64,000 nucleotides of DNA. It comes from CAVVAL01 sp963740215. Lineage in GTDB: Bacteria > Actinomycetota > Actinomycetes > Mycobacteriales > Cryptosporangiaceae. The stretch covers positions 248,001-312,000 of the forward strand of contig CAVUDJ010000005.1 in the NCBI GenBank assembly GCA_963740215.1, written 5' to 3'. Below, in pieces: positions 16,448-26,187 of this stretch. Both the position numbers and the translations under genes were made by a program. Positions within the stretch are counted from its first letter, which is position 1. Every line of letters begins with the position of its first letter. The notes under the pieces were generated by a model. The model saw nothing but the letters and a program-made list of their open reading frames with translations. It was not told where the DNA came from and did not search any database.

Positions 16448-16984
16448 ATGGGTGAGCACAAGGACAACATGCTGAGCGGCGAGCAGTACTGGTACGACGC
16501 ACCGGAACTCATCGCCGAGCGGGAGCGCTGCCAGCGGCTCGTCGAGCGGTACAACGCCACGCCGGGCCCGGACCTCCTACACGAGCTGTTCGGCCAGGTC
16601 GGCGAGGGCGCCTATGTCAACGCGCCGCTGCGCTGCGACTACGGGTACCGGGTCAGCATCGGCACCGGCAGCTTCATCAATTACGACGCGATCCTGCTCG
16701 ACAGCGGCGGCATCACGATCGGCGACCACGTCCAGATCGGACCGCGCGTACAGCTCCTCACGCCGCTGCATCCTCTCGATCCGGACGACCGCCGCGAGCC
16801 GGTGGAACGCGGCCTGCCCATCGTCCTCGGCGACGACGTGTGGCTGGCGGGCGGCGTGATCGTCTGCCCCGGCGTCACCATCGGCGCCGGCACGGTCGTT
16901 GGCGCGGGCAGCGTCGTCACGCGGGATCTGCCCGCGCGCGTACTGGCCTTCGGCAACCCGTGCCGGGTAATCCGAAAGCTCTAG
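16448..16984 (+). CDS. Sugar O-acetyltransferase (left-handed beta-helix, Maa/LacA type)
   Basis: 178 codons. The N-terminal helical cap (GEQYWYDAPELIAERERCQR) is characteristic of maltose/galactoside acetyltransferases. Hexapeptide repeats follow (VSIGTGSFINYDAILLD, ITIGDHVQIGPRV, VTIGAGTVVGAGSVV), with the catalytic His in TPLHPLD. It uses acetyl-CoA to acetylate a sugar hydroxyl in the cytosol; the substrate is unknown. Confidence 0.88.
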   Translation: MGEHKDNMLSGEQYWYDAPELIAERERCQRLVERYNATPGPDLLHELFGQVGEGAYVNAPLRCDYGYRVSIGTGSFINYDAILLDSGGITIGDHVQIGPRVQLLTPLHPLDPDDRREPVERGLPIVLGDDVWLAGGVIVCPGVTIGAGTVVGAGSVVTRDLPARVLAFGNPCRVIRKL

Positions 16985-17010
16985 CCATACCGGCCAGGCA
17001 TGATGCACGG

Positions 17011-18810
17011 GTGACCACACCGATCGACATCACGCCCCAGACCGACGACGAGGCCCGCTGGCAGGCCCGCTTCCGCGCGATCCGGATCTCGCTGCCGGGT
17101 TGGGCGGTCGACCGGCCGTCTCGCAGCCTGTACGTCTCGAACGCCAGCGGCGTGTTCGAGCTGTACGCGTGGAACCGGGAAATCGGCGAGCACCGCCAGG
17201 TCACCGACCGCCCGAACGGCACCACCGACGGCGCGCTCGATCCGGACGGCGAGCAGGTGTGGTGGTTCGACGACACCGACGGAGACGAGTTCGGCACCTG
17301 GAAGCGGCAGCCGTTCGGCGCCGACCACACTGCCGCGATCGAGGCGATCCCCGGGCTGGAGCCGGCGTACTCGGCGGGCCTCGATGTCGGCAAGAACGTG
17401 GTGGCGGTGGGTCGCGCCAACGACGACGGGTGCGAGCTGTACCTGTGGCGTGACGGGCAGCTCACCAGCGTCTACCGCTCCGAGCAGGACGCGTCCATCG
17501 GCGGACTCTCCACCGACGAGACGCTGCTGGCGATCGAACACTCCGAACACGGCGACTCGCTCCACCCAGACCTGCGCGTCGTCACGGTCGACGGCAACGA
17601 GACGGTCGCCGAGCTGGCCGACGGTCCGGGCAAGGGTCTACAGGCGCTGGCGTTCTCGCCGGTCCGTGGCGACCAGCGGCTGCTGGTGCAGCACGAGCGG
17701 CGCGGCCGTCCGGAGCTGCTGATCTGGGATCCGGTCGCCGGCACCGTCACCGAGCTGGACATCCCGCTGGTCGGCGACATCTCCGCCGACTGGTACCCGG
17801 ACGCGTCCGGGCTGCTGGTGGAGCGCGAGCACGCCGCCCGCACCACGCTCCACCGGTACGAACTCGGCACAGACACCCTCACCACGGTCGACACCGACAC
17901 CGGCGTCATCGGCGGCGCAACCGCCCGCCCCGACGGCACGGTCGAGTACGGGTGGTCGAGCGCGGCACAGCCGCCGCAGATCCGCGTGGCCGGCCGCGAC
18001 GAGCCGCTGCTCACGCCGCCGGGCGAGTCCGCGCCGCCGTCGGTGCCGATCGACGACGCCTGGGTGGACGGGCCGGGCGGCAAGATCCACGCACTGGTCA
18101 GCACTCCCCCTGGCAGGCAGGGTCCGTTCGCGACGGTGTTCTCCGTGCACGGCGGCCCGCACTGGCTCGACTCGGACAGCTTCAGCGCGGCCCGGGCAGC
18201 GGTCGTCGACGCCGGATACGCCGTCGTCCACGTCAACTACCGGGGTTCCACCGGCTACGGCAGCGAGTGGCGCGACGCGATCATCGGCCGGCCTGGTCGC
18301 ACGGAGCTGGAGGACATCGCGGCGGTCCACGACTGGGCGGTGGCCAGTGGGCTCGCGGATCCGCGGCGATGCGTGCTGGAGGGCGGGTCCTGGGGCGGCT
18401 ACCTCACCCTGCTCGGCCTCGGTACGCAGCCCGACCGGTGGGCGGCCGGGATCGCGGCGGTGCCCGTCGCCGACTACGTCGCCGCGTACGAGGACGAGAT
18501 GGAGCAGCTCAAGGCAATGGACCGGGTGCTCTTCGGCGGCACTCCCGCCGAGGCGCCGGACGCGTTCAAGGCGGGTTCGCCCATCACCTACGTGGCGGCG
18601 GTCAAGGCTCCCGTGCTGGTCACGGCGGGCGAGAACGACCCGCGCTGCCCGATCCGCCAGATCGACAACTACCTGGCACGGCTCGACGCGCTCGGCAAGC
18701 AGCACGAGGTGTATCGGTTCGACGCCGGCCACGGCTCCCTCGTCGTCACGGAACGGATCCGGCAGATGGCGGTCGAACTGGATTTCCTCCGCCGCCACGT
18801 CCCAGCATGA
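17011..18810 (+). CDS. S9 family prolyl oligopeptidase-like serine peptidase
   Basis: 599 codons from GTG 17011. The N-terminal ~360 residues form a WD/beta-propeller region with repeats such as LYVSNASGVFELYAWN and DGEQVWWFDDTDGDEFG. The C-terminal alpha/beta hydrolase domain has FSVHGGPHW, the nucleophile in GGSWGGY (about residue 457), the Asp near ENDPRCP, and the His in AGHGS. The acylaminoacyl-peptidase type cleaves short or N-acylated peptides in the cytosol. No signal peptide. Confidence 0.9.
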   Translation: MTTPIDITPQTDDEARWQARFRAIRISLPGWAVDRPSRSLYVSNASGVFELYAWNREIGEHRQVTDRPNGTTDGALDPDGEQVWWFDDTDGDEFGTWKRQPFGADHTAAIEAIPGLEPAYSAGLDVGKNVVAVGRANDDGCELYLWRDGQLTSVYRSEQDASIGGLSTDETLLAIEHSEHGDSLHPDLRVVTVDGNETVAELADGPGKGLQALAFSPVRGDQRLLVQHERRGRPELLIWDPVAGTVTELDIPLVGDISADWYPDASGLLVEREHAARTTLHRYELGTDTLTTVDTDTGVIGGATARPDGTVEYGWSSAAQPPQIRVAGRDEPLLTPPGESAPPSVPIDDAWVDGPGGKIHALVSTPPGRQGPFATVFSVHGGPHWLDSDSFSAARAAVVDAGYAVVHVNYRGSTGYGSEWRDAIIGRPGRTELEDIAAVHDWAVASGLADPRRCVLEGGSWGGYLTLLGLGTQPDRWAAGIAAVPVADYVAAYEDEMEQLKAMDRVLFGGTPAEAPDAFKAGSPITYVAAVKAPVLVTAGENDPRCPIRQIDNYLARLDALGKQHEVYRFDAGHGSLVVTERIRQMAVELDFLRRHVPA

Positions 18811-18917
18811 CCGCATTGCGGTTTGGTTTCGCAACGAGACCCAGACGGGCCCGAATGACAGGATGAGCCCGTGATACCGGCGCGATGGCGCGCTGGGACG
18901 TGATCGGAGGGATCTTC

Positions 18918-19736
18918 GTGACGCAGCGAACCAAGCTCCGCAGGGCCGCCCTGGTCCTCGCGGCCACCGCGCTTGTCGTCGGCGCGGCCGGTTGCGCGAA
19001 GGAGGAGGCGACGACCACGGAGAGTGGGGTGAAGCTCGTCAAGGACGGCACGCTCACCGTCTGCACCCACCTTCCGTACGCGCCGTTCCAGTTCAACGAG
19101 GGCGGCAAGGTCGTCGGCTTCGACGTCGACATCATCGACCTCGTCGCCAAGGAGCTGAAGGTCGAGCAGGCCATCGTCGACACGCCGTTCGAGGGCATCA
19201 AGTCCGGCCAGGACCTCAAGACCGGCAAGTGCGACATCGCCGCCGCGGCCATGTCCATCACCCCCGAGCGGCAGAAGGTAATCGACTTCTCCGAGCCGTA
19301 CTTCAACGCCACCCAGGCGATGCTCGTGAAGGCCGGCGCCCCGTACAAGTCGCTGGCCGACCTCAAGGGCAAGAAGGTCGGCGCCCAGGCCGCCACCACC
19401 GGCCTGGACTACGTGAAGAAGGAGTCGGCCGCCAACGGGTACACGGTCGTCGACTACAAGGACCTCGCCGCGCAGCAGCAGGCGCTGGCCACCGGCCAGA
19501 TCGACGCCGCCGTCAACGACGTGCCGGTCTGGGGCGATTTCATCAAGAAGAACACCGGCAAGTTCGTGATCGCCGCCGAGTTCGACACCGGTGACCAGTA
19601 CGGGTTCGGTATGAAGAAGGACGGCAACCCCGAGCTGGTCAAGACCGTCAACTCGGTGCTGGAGAAGGCCCGCACCGACGGCACGTACGACGCGATCTAC
19701 GAGAAGTGGATCGGCACCAAGCCGCCGTCGAAGTAA
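18918..19736 (+). CDS. ABC transporter substrate-binding lipoprotein (polar amino acid)
   Basis: 272 codons from GTG 18918 after GGAGG. A lipoprotein signal ends in GAAGC (lipobox, Cys about residue 27). The SBP family 3 pattern is complete: YAPFQFNEGGKVVGFDVDI, AAAMSITPERQKVIDFSEPY, KKVGAQAATTGLDYV. It captures a polar amino acid (glutamate/glutamine/cystine class) outside the membrane and delivers it to the permease and ATPase encoded directly downstream. Confidence 0.9.
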   Translation: MTQRTKLRRAALVLAATALVVGAAGCAKEEATTTESGVKLVKDGTLTVCTHLPYAPFQFNEGGKVVGFDVDIIDLVAKELKVEQAIVDTPFEGIKSGQDLKTGKCDIAAAAMSITPERQKVIDFSEPYFNATQAMLVKAGAPYKSLADLKGKKVGAQAATTGLDYVKKESAANGYTVVDYKDLAAQQQALATGQIDAAVNDVPVWGDFIKKNTGKFVIAAEFDTGDQYGFGMKKDGNPELVKTVNSVLEKARTDGTYDAIYEKWIGTKPPSK

Positions 19737-19805
19737 GACGTTTCGAAGTCCGTTGAGGTCGCGGGGAGGGGCGGTACGCCCCTCCCCGCCGGCATGAGGA
19801 GCGGT

Positions 19806-20603
19806 ATGGCCAAGCTCAAGCGCCGCCAGCGGCAAAGACTGATCCTGTGGGCGCAGTATGTGATCTTCGTCCTGGTGGTCGGCCTCGTGGTGTACGCAGC
19901 CGACTGGAGCACCCTCAAGGAGAGCTTCTTCCGCCCCGACATCGCGCGCGCGATGTTCCCCGAGGTCATCACGGTCGCGCTGCGGAACACGGTGATCTTC
20001 ACCGCGCTGGCGTTCGTCTTCGGCCTGATCCTCGGCACGATGCTGGCCCTGATGCGGCTGTCGAAGGTCGCGCCGTACCGCTGGGTCTCCACCGGCTACA
20101 TCGAGCTGTTCCGCGGCCTGCCCGCCCTGCTGGTGCTGTTCATGGTCGGGTACGGCATCCCGAACGCGTTCCCCGACCGTGAGATCCCCGGCGGTGTCTA
20201 CGGCAGCGTGATGATCGGTCTCGGGCTCACGGCCGCCGCGTACATGGCGGAGACGATCCGGGCCGGCATCCAGGCGGTGCCCAAGGGGCAGCTGGAGGCC
20301 GCCCGCACGTTGGGCATGTCGCACTTCACCGCGATGCGCAAGATCGTCATCCCGCAGGCGTTCCGGATCGTGATCCCGCCGCTCACCAACGAGGTCATCC
20401 TGCTCACCAAGGACTCGTCGCTGGCGTACGTGCTCGGCGTCACGGCAGGCTCGATCGAGCTCACCAAGTTCGGCGGCGACATGCTGAATACCTACGTCAA
20501 CGCCACGCCGATCATGGTGGCGGGCGCCTGCTACCTGATCATCACGCTCCCGCTGTCGCAGCTCGTGCGGCGCCTCGAAATCCGCTACGCCAAGGCTCGG
20601 TGA
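19806..20603 (+). CDS. Amino acid ABC transporter permease
   Basis: 265 codons from ATG 19806 (AGGAG upstream; an in-frame ATG at 19794 has a weaker site). About five membrane helices. The HEAT/EAA loop reads GQLEAARTLGMSHFTAMRKI with IVIPQAFRIVIPP after it, as in HisM/GlnP permeases. It forms the channel with the adjacent SBP and ATPase. The 66-base gap after the SBP gene holds a short GC-rich hairpin (CGGGGAGGGG..CCCCTCCCCG), a likely processing or attenuation site that lets the SBP be made in excess. Confidence 0.9.
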   Translation: MAKLKRRQRQRLILWAQYVIFVLVVGLVVYAADWSTLKESFFRPDIARAMFPEVITVALRNTVIFTALAFVFGLILGTMLALMRLSKVAPYRWVSTGYIELFRGLPALLVLFMVGYGIPNAFPDREIPGGVYGSVMIGLGLTAAAYMAETIRAGIQAVPKGQLEAARTLGMSHFTAMRKIVIPQAFRIVIPPLTNEVILLTKDSSLAYVLGVTAGSIELTKFGGDMLNTYVNATPIMVAGACYLIITLPLSQLVRRLEIRYAKAR

Positions 20604-20607
20604 CGCC

Positions 20608-21447
20608 GTGACGACCGCTGTCCAGATCCAAGACCTGCACAAGTACTTCGGGCCGATCGAGGTCCTCAAGGGCATCGACTTCGAGGTGCAGTCGGGCGAG
20701 GTGGTCTGCGTCATCGGGCCGTCCGGGTCCGGCAAGTCCACCCTGCTGCGCTGCGTCAACCTGCTGGAGGAGCCCACCGCGGGCAAGGTCTTCGTCGGCG
20801 ACGTCGAGGTCACCGACCCCGACGTCGACATCGACGCGGTCCGCCGCTCCATCGGCATGGTGTTCCAGCAGTTCAACCTGTTCCCGCACCTCACCGTGCT
20901 GGACAACCTCACGGTCGCGCAGCGCACGGTGCTGGGGCGCGGCAAGGCCGAGTCCGAGCGGATCGCGCGCGAGAACCTGGCCCGCGTCGGGCTGCCCGAC
21001 CGGGACACCGCCTACCCCGCCCAGCTCTCCGGCGGCCAGCAGCAGCGGGTGGCGATCGCCCGCTCGCTGTCGATGGGCCCGTCGCTGATGCTGTTCGACG
21101 AGCCGACGTCCGCGCTCGACCCCGAGCTGGTCGGCGACGTGCTCGCCGTCATGCGGACGCTCGCCAGCGACGGCATGACGATGCTGGTCGTCACCCACGA
21201 GATGGCGTTCGCGCGCGACGTCGCCGACCGGGTCGTGTTCATGGACGACGGTGTGGTGGTCGAGCAGGGTCCGCCGGCCGAACTGCTCGGCAACCCGCAG
21301 CACGAGCGCACGAAGTCGTTCCTTGCCCGGGTGCTCAACCCGACGGCGGTCGATCCGACGGACGCCGTTCCTGGTGAGGGACCGCACCGCACCGAGCCCG
21401 GCGGCGGTCCTTCGCCGCTCCCGCTGGATGACCGGCTAGGCCTCTGA
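20608..21447 (+). CDS. Amino acid ABC transporter ATPase
   Basis: 279 codons from GTG 20608, 4 bases after the permease stop. Walker A GPSGSGKST, Q-loop VFQQFNLFPH, signature LSGGQQQR, Walker B LMLFDEPTSALDP and H-loop VVTHEM are all intact, as in GlnQ/HisP. It powers uptake. The C-terminal ~35 residues (Pro/Gly rich) are an extension beyond the usual family end. Confidence 0.92.
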   Translation: MTTAVQIQDLHKYFGPIEVLKGIDFEVQSGEVVCVIGPSGSGKSTLLRCVNLLEEPTAGKVFVGDVEVTDPDVDIDAVRRSIGMVFQQFNLFPHLTVLDNLTVAQRTVLGRGKAESERIARENLARVGLPDRDTAYPAQLSGGQQQRVAIARSLSMGPSLMLFDEPTSALDPELVGDVLAVMRTLASDGMTMLVVTHEMAFARDVADRVVFMDDGVVVEQGPPAELLGNPQHERTKSFLARVLNPTAVDPTDAVPGEGPHRTEPGGGPSPLPLDDRLGL

Positions 21448-21524
21448 ACGGCGACGTTGGGTGGGATCTAGGCGCGATCCCACCTAACTCAGTTCCGTCG
21501 TACCGGTCCGCGATACTGGCCGGG

Positions 21525-21857
21525 GTGACGTCACCCACGCCGCTGCCGTCCCGCCTGATCGGGGTCACCAAGCGCATCCCCGAGTCGCTGTCCGAGTTGG
21601 AGGGTCCTGCACACGGCCGCGTCGACCTTCCCATCCGGCTGGCCTGGTCGGGGCCGACCTGGTACGACATCGACGACCCGAGGCAACGGCTGACGCTGTA
21701 CCGGCAGCTGATGGACTGCGGACAGCGGTACGACATCGTGAAGTACGTCAACGCGGACCTGCTGCGCCGTGACTGGCCCCGCATCCGCCGGCTCACGTCG
21801 TCGCGGCTGATCACAGTCTGGGAGAAGCGCCTGCCCGACCTGGCCTCCACGGGCTGA
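21525..21857 (+). CDS. Small hypothetical protein, possible partner of AbiEii-like gene
   Basis: 110 codons from GTG 21525. Compact, with many Arg residues (LYRQLMDCGQRYDIVKYVNA, LLRRDWPRIRRLTSSRLITVW). It ends 4 bases before the nucleotidyltransferase gene; such small genes often precede AbiEii/AbiGii toxins in actinomycetes, so an antitoxin or regulator role is inferred from position. No HTH is clearly seen. Confidence 0.5.
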   Translation: MTSPTPLPSRLIGVTKRIPESLSELEGPAHGRVDLPIRLAWSGPTWYDIDDPRQRLTLYRQLMDCGQRYDIVKYVNADLLRRDWPRIRRLTSSRLITVWEKRLPDLASTG

Positions 21858-21861
21858 TCCC

Positions 21862-22509
21862 GTGGACGAGCTGCACCGGCAACTCCTGGAGATCGGCTTC
21901 GGCGCGGGCAGCGACCTGGGCTCGTGCTGGCCGGCGGCTACGCCCTTGCCCCACGAACTGATCGACCGCCCGTCGCGCGACATCGACTTCGCTACGGCGA
22001 CCGCTCTGCCGCTGCCGGAGGTTGTCGCAGGCTGGTCGCCGCCTACGAGCGCTGGGTTCACCGCCGAGGTCGTCGAGGCCACGCCCCGCATGGCGCGCAT
22101 GATCGTCACGACAGCCGCTGCAACGTGCGAGGTCGACCTGCTCAAGGAGGCGATCGGGCCGCCGGCGTGGCTGAGCATCGGCCCCGTGCTGGCCCTCGAC
22201 GACGCGGTCGGGCTGAAGGTCCGGGCGCTCCACGAGCGGGCGGCGCACCGCGACTACATCGACATCCACGCCGCCAACGCGCAGCTCAGCTGGGCCGAGC
22301 TGGAGACACGCGGCGCCCGCCACACCCCCGGCTTCTCCCTGGAGGAGCTAGCGAACCGCCTCGGCAACATCGACGACCTCGACGATCACACCTTCGCCGC
22401 GTACGGCCTGGACGGAGCCGCCATCGCGGAGCTGCGCCACTGGGCGGTCGCGTGGGAGTCCGACATCCGCGAGCGAATAGCGGCCGGCGAGGAGGGCCGA
22501 CCGGCGTAG
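21862..22509 (+). pseudogene. AbiEii/AbiGii-type nucleotidyltransferase, frameshifted as read
   Basis: With six extra bases removed (two near 21902-21913, one near 21951, two near 22025-22030, one near 22050) the frame reads LVLAGGYALAHELIDRPSRD and then DIDFATA. This is the nucleotidyltransferase core with the G-G motif and D-x-D metal ligands. LVAAYER, CEVDLL (third Asp) and the helical C-terminus (HRDYIDIHAANAQLSW) follow. Toxins of this family are often phage-defence or toxin-antitoxin components. As written the middle of the core is scrambled. Confidence 0.6.
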
Positions 22510-22602
22510 CGGACAGCGACTGGGACGCCTACTGACGAAATACCACGATCGCATGAGCGCGGCGCTGCGACTTGGCGCGCACCAGCTCGCGCCTCGGTCG
22601 CA

Positions 22603-23655
22603 TCAGAACTCTGACGCCACCAGCTCCGCGATCTGGGCGGTGTTCAGCGCGGCGCCCTTGCGCAGGTTGTCGCCGCACAGGAACAGGTCCAGCGCGTTCG
22701 GGTCGTCGAGGGAGCGCCGCACCCGGCCGACCCACGTCGGGTCAGTGCCCACGACGTCTGCCGGCGTCGGGAACTCGCCCGCCGACGGGTTGTCCGCGAG
22801 CACGACTCCCGGTGCGCTGCCCAGCACGTCCTGCGCCTCGCCCTGGTCGACCTCGCTGTCGAACACGGCGTGGACCGCGAGCGAGTGCGTGGTGACCACG
22901 GGAACCCGCACGCAGGTGGCCGAGACCCGCAGGTCCGGCAGGCCGAGGATCTTGCGGGACTCGTTGCGGACCTTCAGCTCCTCCGACGACCAGCCGCCGT
23001 CCTTGAGCGAGCCCGCCCACGGCACGACGTTGAGCGCGAGCGGCGCCGGGAACGGACCGAGGTCTTCGCCGACCGCGCGCCGCACGTCGCCGGCCTGCGT
23101 ACCGACATTGCGGTCGCCGGCCACCTTCGTGAGCTGGTCGTGCAGCGTGTCGATGCCGGCCTGACCAGCGCCGGACGCCGCCTGGTACGACGCGACGACC
23201 AGCTCGCGCAGGCCCCAGCGCTCGTGCAGCGCGCCCATGGCCACGATCATCGACAGGGTCGTGCAGTTCGGGTTGCTGATGATGCCCCGGGGACGCTGGC
23301 GCGCTGCGGAGGCGTTCACCTCGGGCACCACCAGCGGCACGTCGGGATCCATCCGGAACGCGCCCGAGTTGTCGACGGCCACGGCGCCGCGCGCGGCAGC
23401 GACGGGCGCCCACTCGGCGGACACCTCGTCCGGCACGTCGAACATCGCCACGTCGACACCGTCGAAGACGCTGGGCTCCAGCAGCTGGACCTCGACCTCC
23501 TGGCCGCGGACCGTCAGCTTCTTGCCGGCCGAGCGGCGCGACGCCACCAGGCGGATCTCGCCCCAGACGTCCTGGCGCTCCGACAGCAGCTGCAGCATCA
23601 CCGTGCCGACGGCGCCGGTCGCACCGACCACCGCAAGCGTGGGCTTCTTGGTCAT
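22603..23655 (-). CDS. asd: Aspartate-semialdehyde dehydrogenase
   Basis: 350 codons. The NADP-binding motif GATGAVG is at residues ~10-16, the catalytic Cys is in SNPNCTT (about residue 133), and the C-terminal His is in CVRVPVVTTHS. It reduces aspartyl phosphate to the semialdehyde, the branch point for lysine, diaminopimelate, threonine and methionine. It follows lysC by 2 bases, the usual actinomycete arrangement. Confidence 0.97.
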   Translation of the reverse strand: MTKKPTLAVVGATGAVGTVMLQLLSERQDVWGEIRLVASRRSAGKKLTVRGQEVEVQLLEPSVFDGVDVAMFDVPDEVSAEWAPVAAARGAVAVDNSGAFRMDPDVPLVVPEVNASAARQRPRGIISNPNCTTLSMIVAMGALHERWGLRELVVASYQAASGAGQAGIDTLHDQLTKVAGDRNVGTQAGDVRRAVGEDLGPFPAPLALNVVPWAGSLKDGGWSSEELKVRNESRKILGLPDLRVSATCVRVPVVTTHSLAVHAVFDSEVDQGEAQDVLGSAPGVVLADNPSAGEFPTPADVVGTDPTWVGRVRRSLDDPNALDLFLCGDNLRKGAALNTAQIAELVASEF

Positions 23656-23657
23656 CT

Positions 23658-24923
23658 CTATCGTCCCGTCCCGGCGTAGACAGTCGCCTCTTCGTTACCA
23701 CCCAGCTCGAACGCTTCGTGGACCGCTCGGACCGCGTCGTCGAGGTCGGTGTCCCGGCAGACGACCGAGATGCGGATCTCCGAGGTGGAGATGATCTCGA
23801 TGTTCACGCCTGCTTGGGAGAGCGCCTCGCAGAAGGTCGCTGTCACACCCGGGTGCGACCGCATCCCGGCGCCGACCAGCGAAACCTTGCCGATGTGCTC
23901 GTCGTAGAGCAGCTTCTCGAAGCCGATCTTCTCCTGGGCGCGCTGGAGCGCGGCCATGGCCGTCGGCCCGTCGCCCTTGGGCAGGGTGAACGAGATGTCG
24001 GTGCGACCGGTGGCGGCCGCCGACACGTTCTGCACCACCATGTCGATGTTGATCTCGGCGTCGGCGACCACCCGGAAGATGGCCGCGGCCTCGCCGGGCT
24101 CGTCGGGTACGCCAACAACGGTGATCTTGGCTTCGCTGCGGTCGTGCGCGACGCCGGAGATGATCGCCTGCTCCACGGGAAGGTCCTCCATCGACCCGGT
24201 CACCAGCGTCCCGGGTTTGTTCGAGTACGAAGAGCGGACATGCACCGGCATGCCGTTACGGCGGGCGTACTCCACGCAGCGGAGCATCAGCACCTTGGCG
24301 CCACACGCGGCGAGTTCGAGCATCTCCTCGTAGCTGACGGTCTCAAGGCGCCGAGCGTTGGAGACCACCCGCGGGTCGGCGGTGTAGACGCCGTCGACGT
24401 CGGTGTAGATCTCGCACACCTCGGCGTCGAGAGCGGCCGCGAGCGCCACCGCGGTGGTGTCGGAGCCGCCACGGCCGAGCGTGGTGATGTCCTTCGTGTC
24501 CTGGGCGACGCCCTGGAACCCGGCGACGATGGCGACGGCGCCCTCGTCGACGGCGCCCCGGATGCGGCCCGGCGTGACGTCGATGATGCGCGCCTTGCCG
24601 TGGGTGGACGTGGTGATCACACCGGCCTGGGATCCCGTGAACGACCGCGCCTCGAAGCCGAGAGCGCTGATCGCCATGGCCAGCAGAGCCATCGAGATGC
24701 GCTCGCCCGCGGTGAGGAGCATGTCCAGTTCGCGGCCCGGAGGCAGCGGGGTGACCTGGCTGGCCAGATCGAGCAGCTCGTCAGTCGTGTCGCCCATTGC
24801 CGAGACGACGACTACGACGTCGTGCCCAGCCTTCCGGGTGGCCACGATGCGCTCGGCGACCCGCTTGATGCGTTCGGCGTCTGCGACCGAGGAGCCGCCG
24901 TACTTCTGCACGACGAGTCCCAC
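23658..24923 (-). CDS. lysC: Aspartate kinase
   Basis: 421 codons from GTG 24921-24923 (start VGLVVQKYGGSSVADAERIK). The kinase domain has KYGGSSV and GRGGSDTTA. Two ACT domains follow after residue ~265 (ITVVGVPDEPGEAAAIFR; VSLVGAGMRSHPGVTATF), the feedback site for lysine/threonine. It catalyses the first step of the aspartate pathway. An internal start giving the beta subunit is known for this family but I did not locate it. Confidence 0.97.
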   Translation of the reverse strand: MGLVVQKYGGSSVADAERIKRVAERIVATRKAGHDVVVVVSAMGDTTDELLDLASQVTPLPPGRELDMLLTAGERISMALLAMAISALGFEARSFTGSQAGVITTSTHGKARIIDVTPGRIRGAVDEGAVAIVAGFQGVAQDTKDITTLGRGGSDTTAVALAAALDAEVCEIYTDVDGVYTADPRVVSNARRLETVSYEEMLELAACGAKVLMLRCVEYARRNGMPVHVRSSYSNKPGTLVTGSMEDLPVEQAIISGVAHDRSEAKITVVGVPDEPGEAAAIFRVVADAEINIDMVVQNVSAAATGRTDISFTLPKGDGPTAMAALQRAQEKIGFEKLLYDEHIGKVSLVGAGMRSHPGVTATFCEALSQAGVNIEIISTSEIRISVVCRDTDLDDAVRAVHEAFELGGNEEATVYAGTGR

Positions 24924-25083
24924 GTCGCTCCTTCCAGTTCCACCTGCCGGGCTGAGCCTACCTAGTGGAACAGCACGAATTCTCGGCGCGGTCCCGATCG
25001 AGGTGGTTCGTCCCGGGACGTGAGACGGCCGCCACACGTGGCGCTACGGGCCCTGGGTGGAACACCGCTGACAGACTGGGCAG

Positions 25084-25899
25084 GTGATCCTCCGCTCGCT
25101 GGCCGCGCTCGGCGCCACCGCCGCTGTCCTCACCAGCGCCGGGTGTTCGGGAGCCCCTGAGGCCGAGGCACAGCAGCAGCCGCCCTCGCCCCCCGCTGCC
25201 GGCGCGCAGGCCCTCCCGCCGGCCGCCCAGCTTGCGGCTCGGGCCGCGCTCGCCCAGGACCAGTACTACTCGGCCAGCTACCGGTTCACCCCCGGCGGCG
25301 GCGGTTCGGCGGGCACCGCGCGGGTGGAACGCACGAGGGGCGGGTTCCGGCTCGACCTGGTCCTGCCGGCGGACGGCACCCACGTCGAACGCACCACCGT
25401 CGTCGTGCACACACCGGCGGGCACCGTGCACTGCCGACTCACCGCGGCGGGCCGCGGCTGCCTGCCGGCGAGCGCCAAGCCCCCCGCAGGCCTCGACCCG
25501 CGGATTCACCACGCGTTCACCGACTGGCTCGGGAAGCTGGCCGACCCCTCTGCGGCGATCTCGGTCACGGTCGTGCCCGCGCCGGCCGGCGGAAGCGGCA
25601 CCTGCTTCTCCGTCGAAGGCACAGCCGCCTCACTGGACCCACCAGTTGACCCAGGTATCTACTGCTTCGACAATGTGGGAAGGATCACTTCTTTGCGTCT
25701 CGCCGCGGGTCAACTGACATCCGTACAGATGGGCGCGGCACCCTCTCAGGTGGCTCTCCCGGCTCCGGTCGGTGGGGCCGTCCCGCCGGACGCAGCACCC
25801 AGCCCGACCCCGTCCATCTCGCCGTCCAGCGGTCCGACCAGGCCCGTTCCGGAAGGAATTGTGAGTCCTACGCCTCGTCACTCTCCGCAGCGGCGCTGA
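25084..25899 (+). CDS. Secreted lipoprotein of unknown function
   Basis: 271 codons from GTG 25084. Signal peptide with lipobox LTSAGC (Cys about residue 21), then a Pro/Ala/Gln linker, a central globular region (YYSASYRFTPGGG ... RTTVVVHTPAGTVHC) and a Ser/Pro-rich tail. The two halves contain four Cys that may form disulfides (VHCRLTAAGRGC; GTCFS; IYCFD). It resembles LppX/LprG-like actinomycete lipoproteins only in general layout. Divergent from lysC. Confidence 0.7.
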   Translation: MILRSLAALGATAAVLTSAGCSGAPEAEAQQQPPSPPAAGAQALPPAAQLAARAALAQDQYYSASYRFTPGGGGSAGTARVERTRGGFRLDLVLPADGTHVERTTVVVHTPAGTVHCRLTAAGRGCLPASAKPPAGLDPRIHHAFTDWLGKLADPSAAISVTVVPAPAGGSGTCFSVEGTAASLDPPVDPGIYCFDNVGRITSLRLAAGQLTSVQMGAAPSQVALPAPVGGAVPPDAAPSPTPSISPSSGPTRPVPEGIVSPTPRHSPQRR

Positions 25900-26187
25900 C
25901 CGTCCACGAACCTCGCTCCGAATGTCCGGAGCAGGGGTCCCCGGCGCGCGCGCCGACTCAGTTTCGGCGGCTCGCGAGGGCCAGATTTTGGCGTCACTGA
26001 GCGACACTCAAAATACACTCAGTAACAATATGCCCCGATACTCGGGCAACTTGGCGTTGGGCTGTCCTCTTTCCTTTTCACCTCGCCGGAGAACGTGATG
26101 CAATGCCACGGCGATCACCTCGGGGGGTGACCGTGCACGCCGCCCGAACCCGGTGCGACGACAGCCCTGACGGCAGACGGAGGAGTC
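25900..26187 (+). promoter_or_regulatory. Upstream region of the conservon
   Basis: No gene in 288 bases. The stretch 25985-26035 is unusually AT-rich for this DNA and contains an inverted repeat ACTGAG...CTCAGT around TCAAAATACA, followed by AACAATAT. This is the likely promoter/operator of the kinase gene, whose GTG has GGAGGAG upstream. Confidence 0.45.
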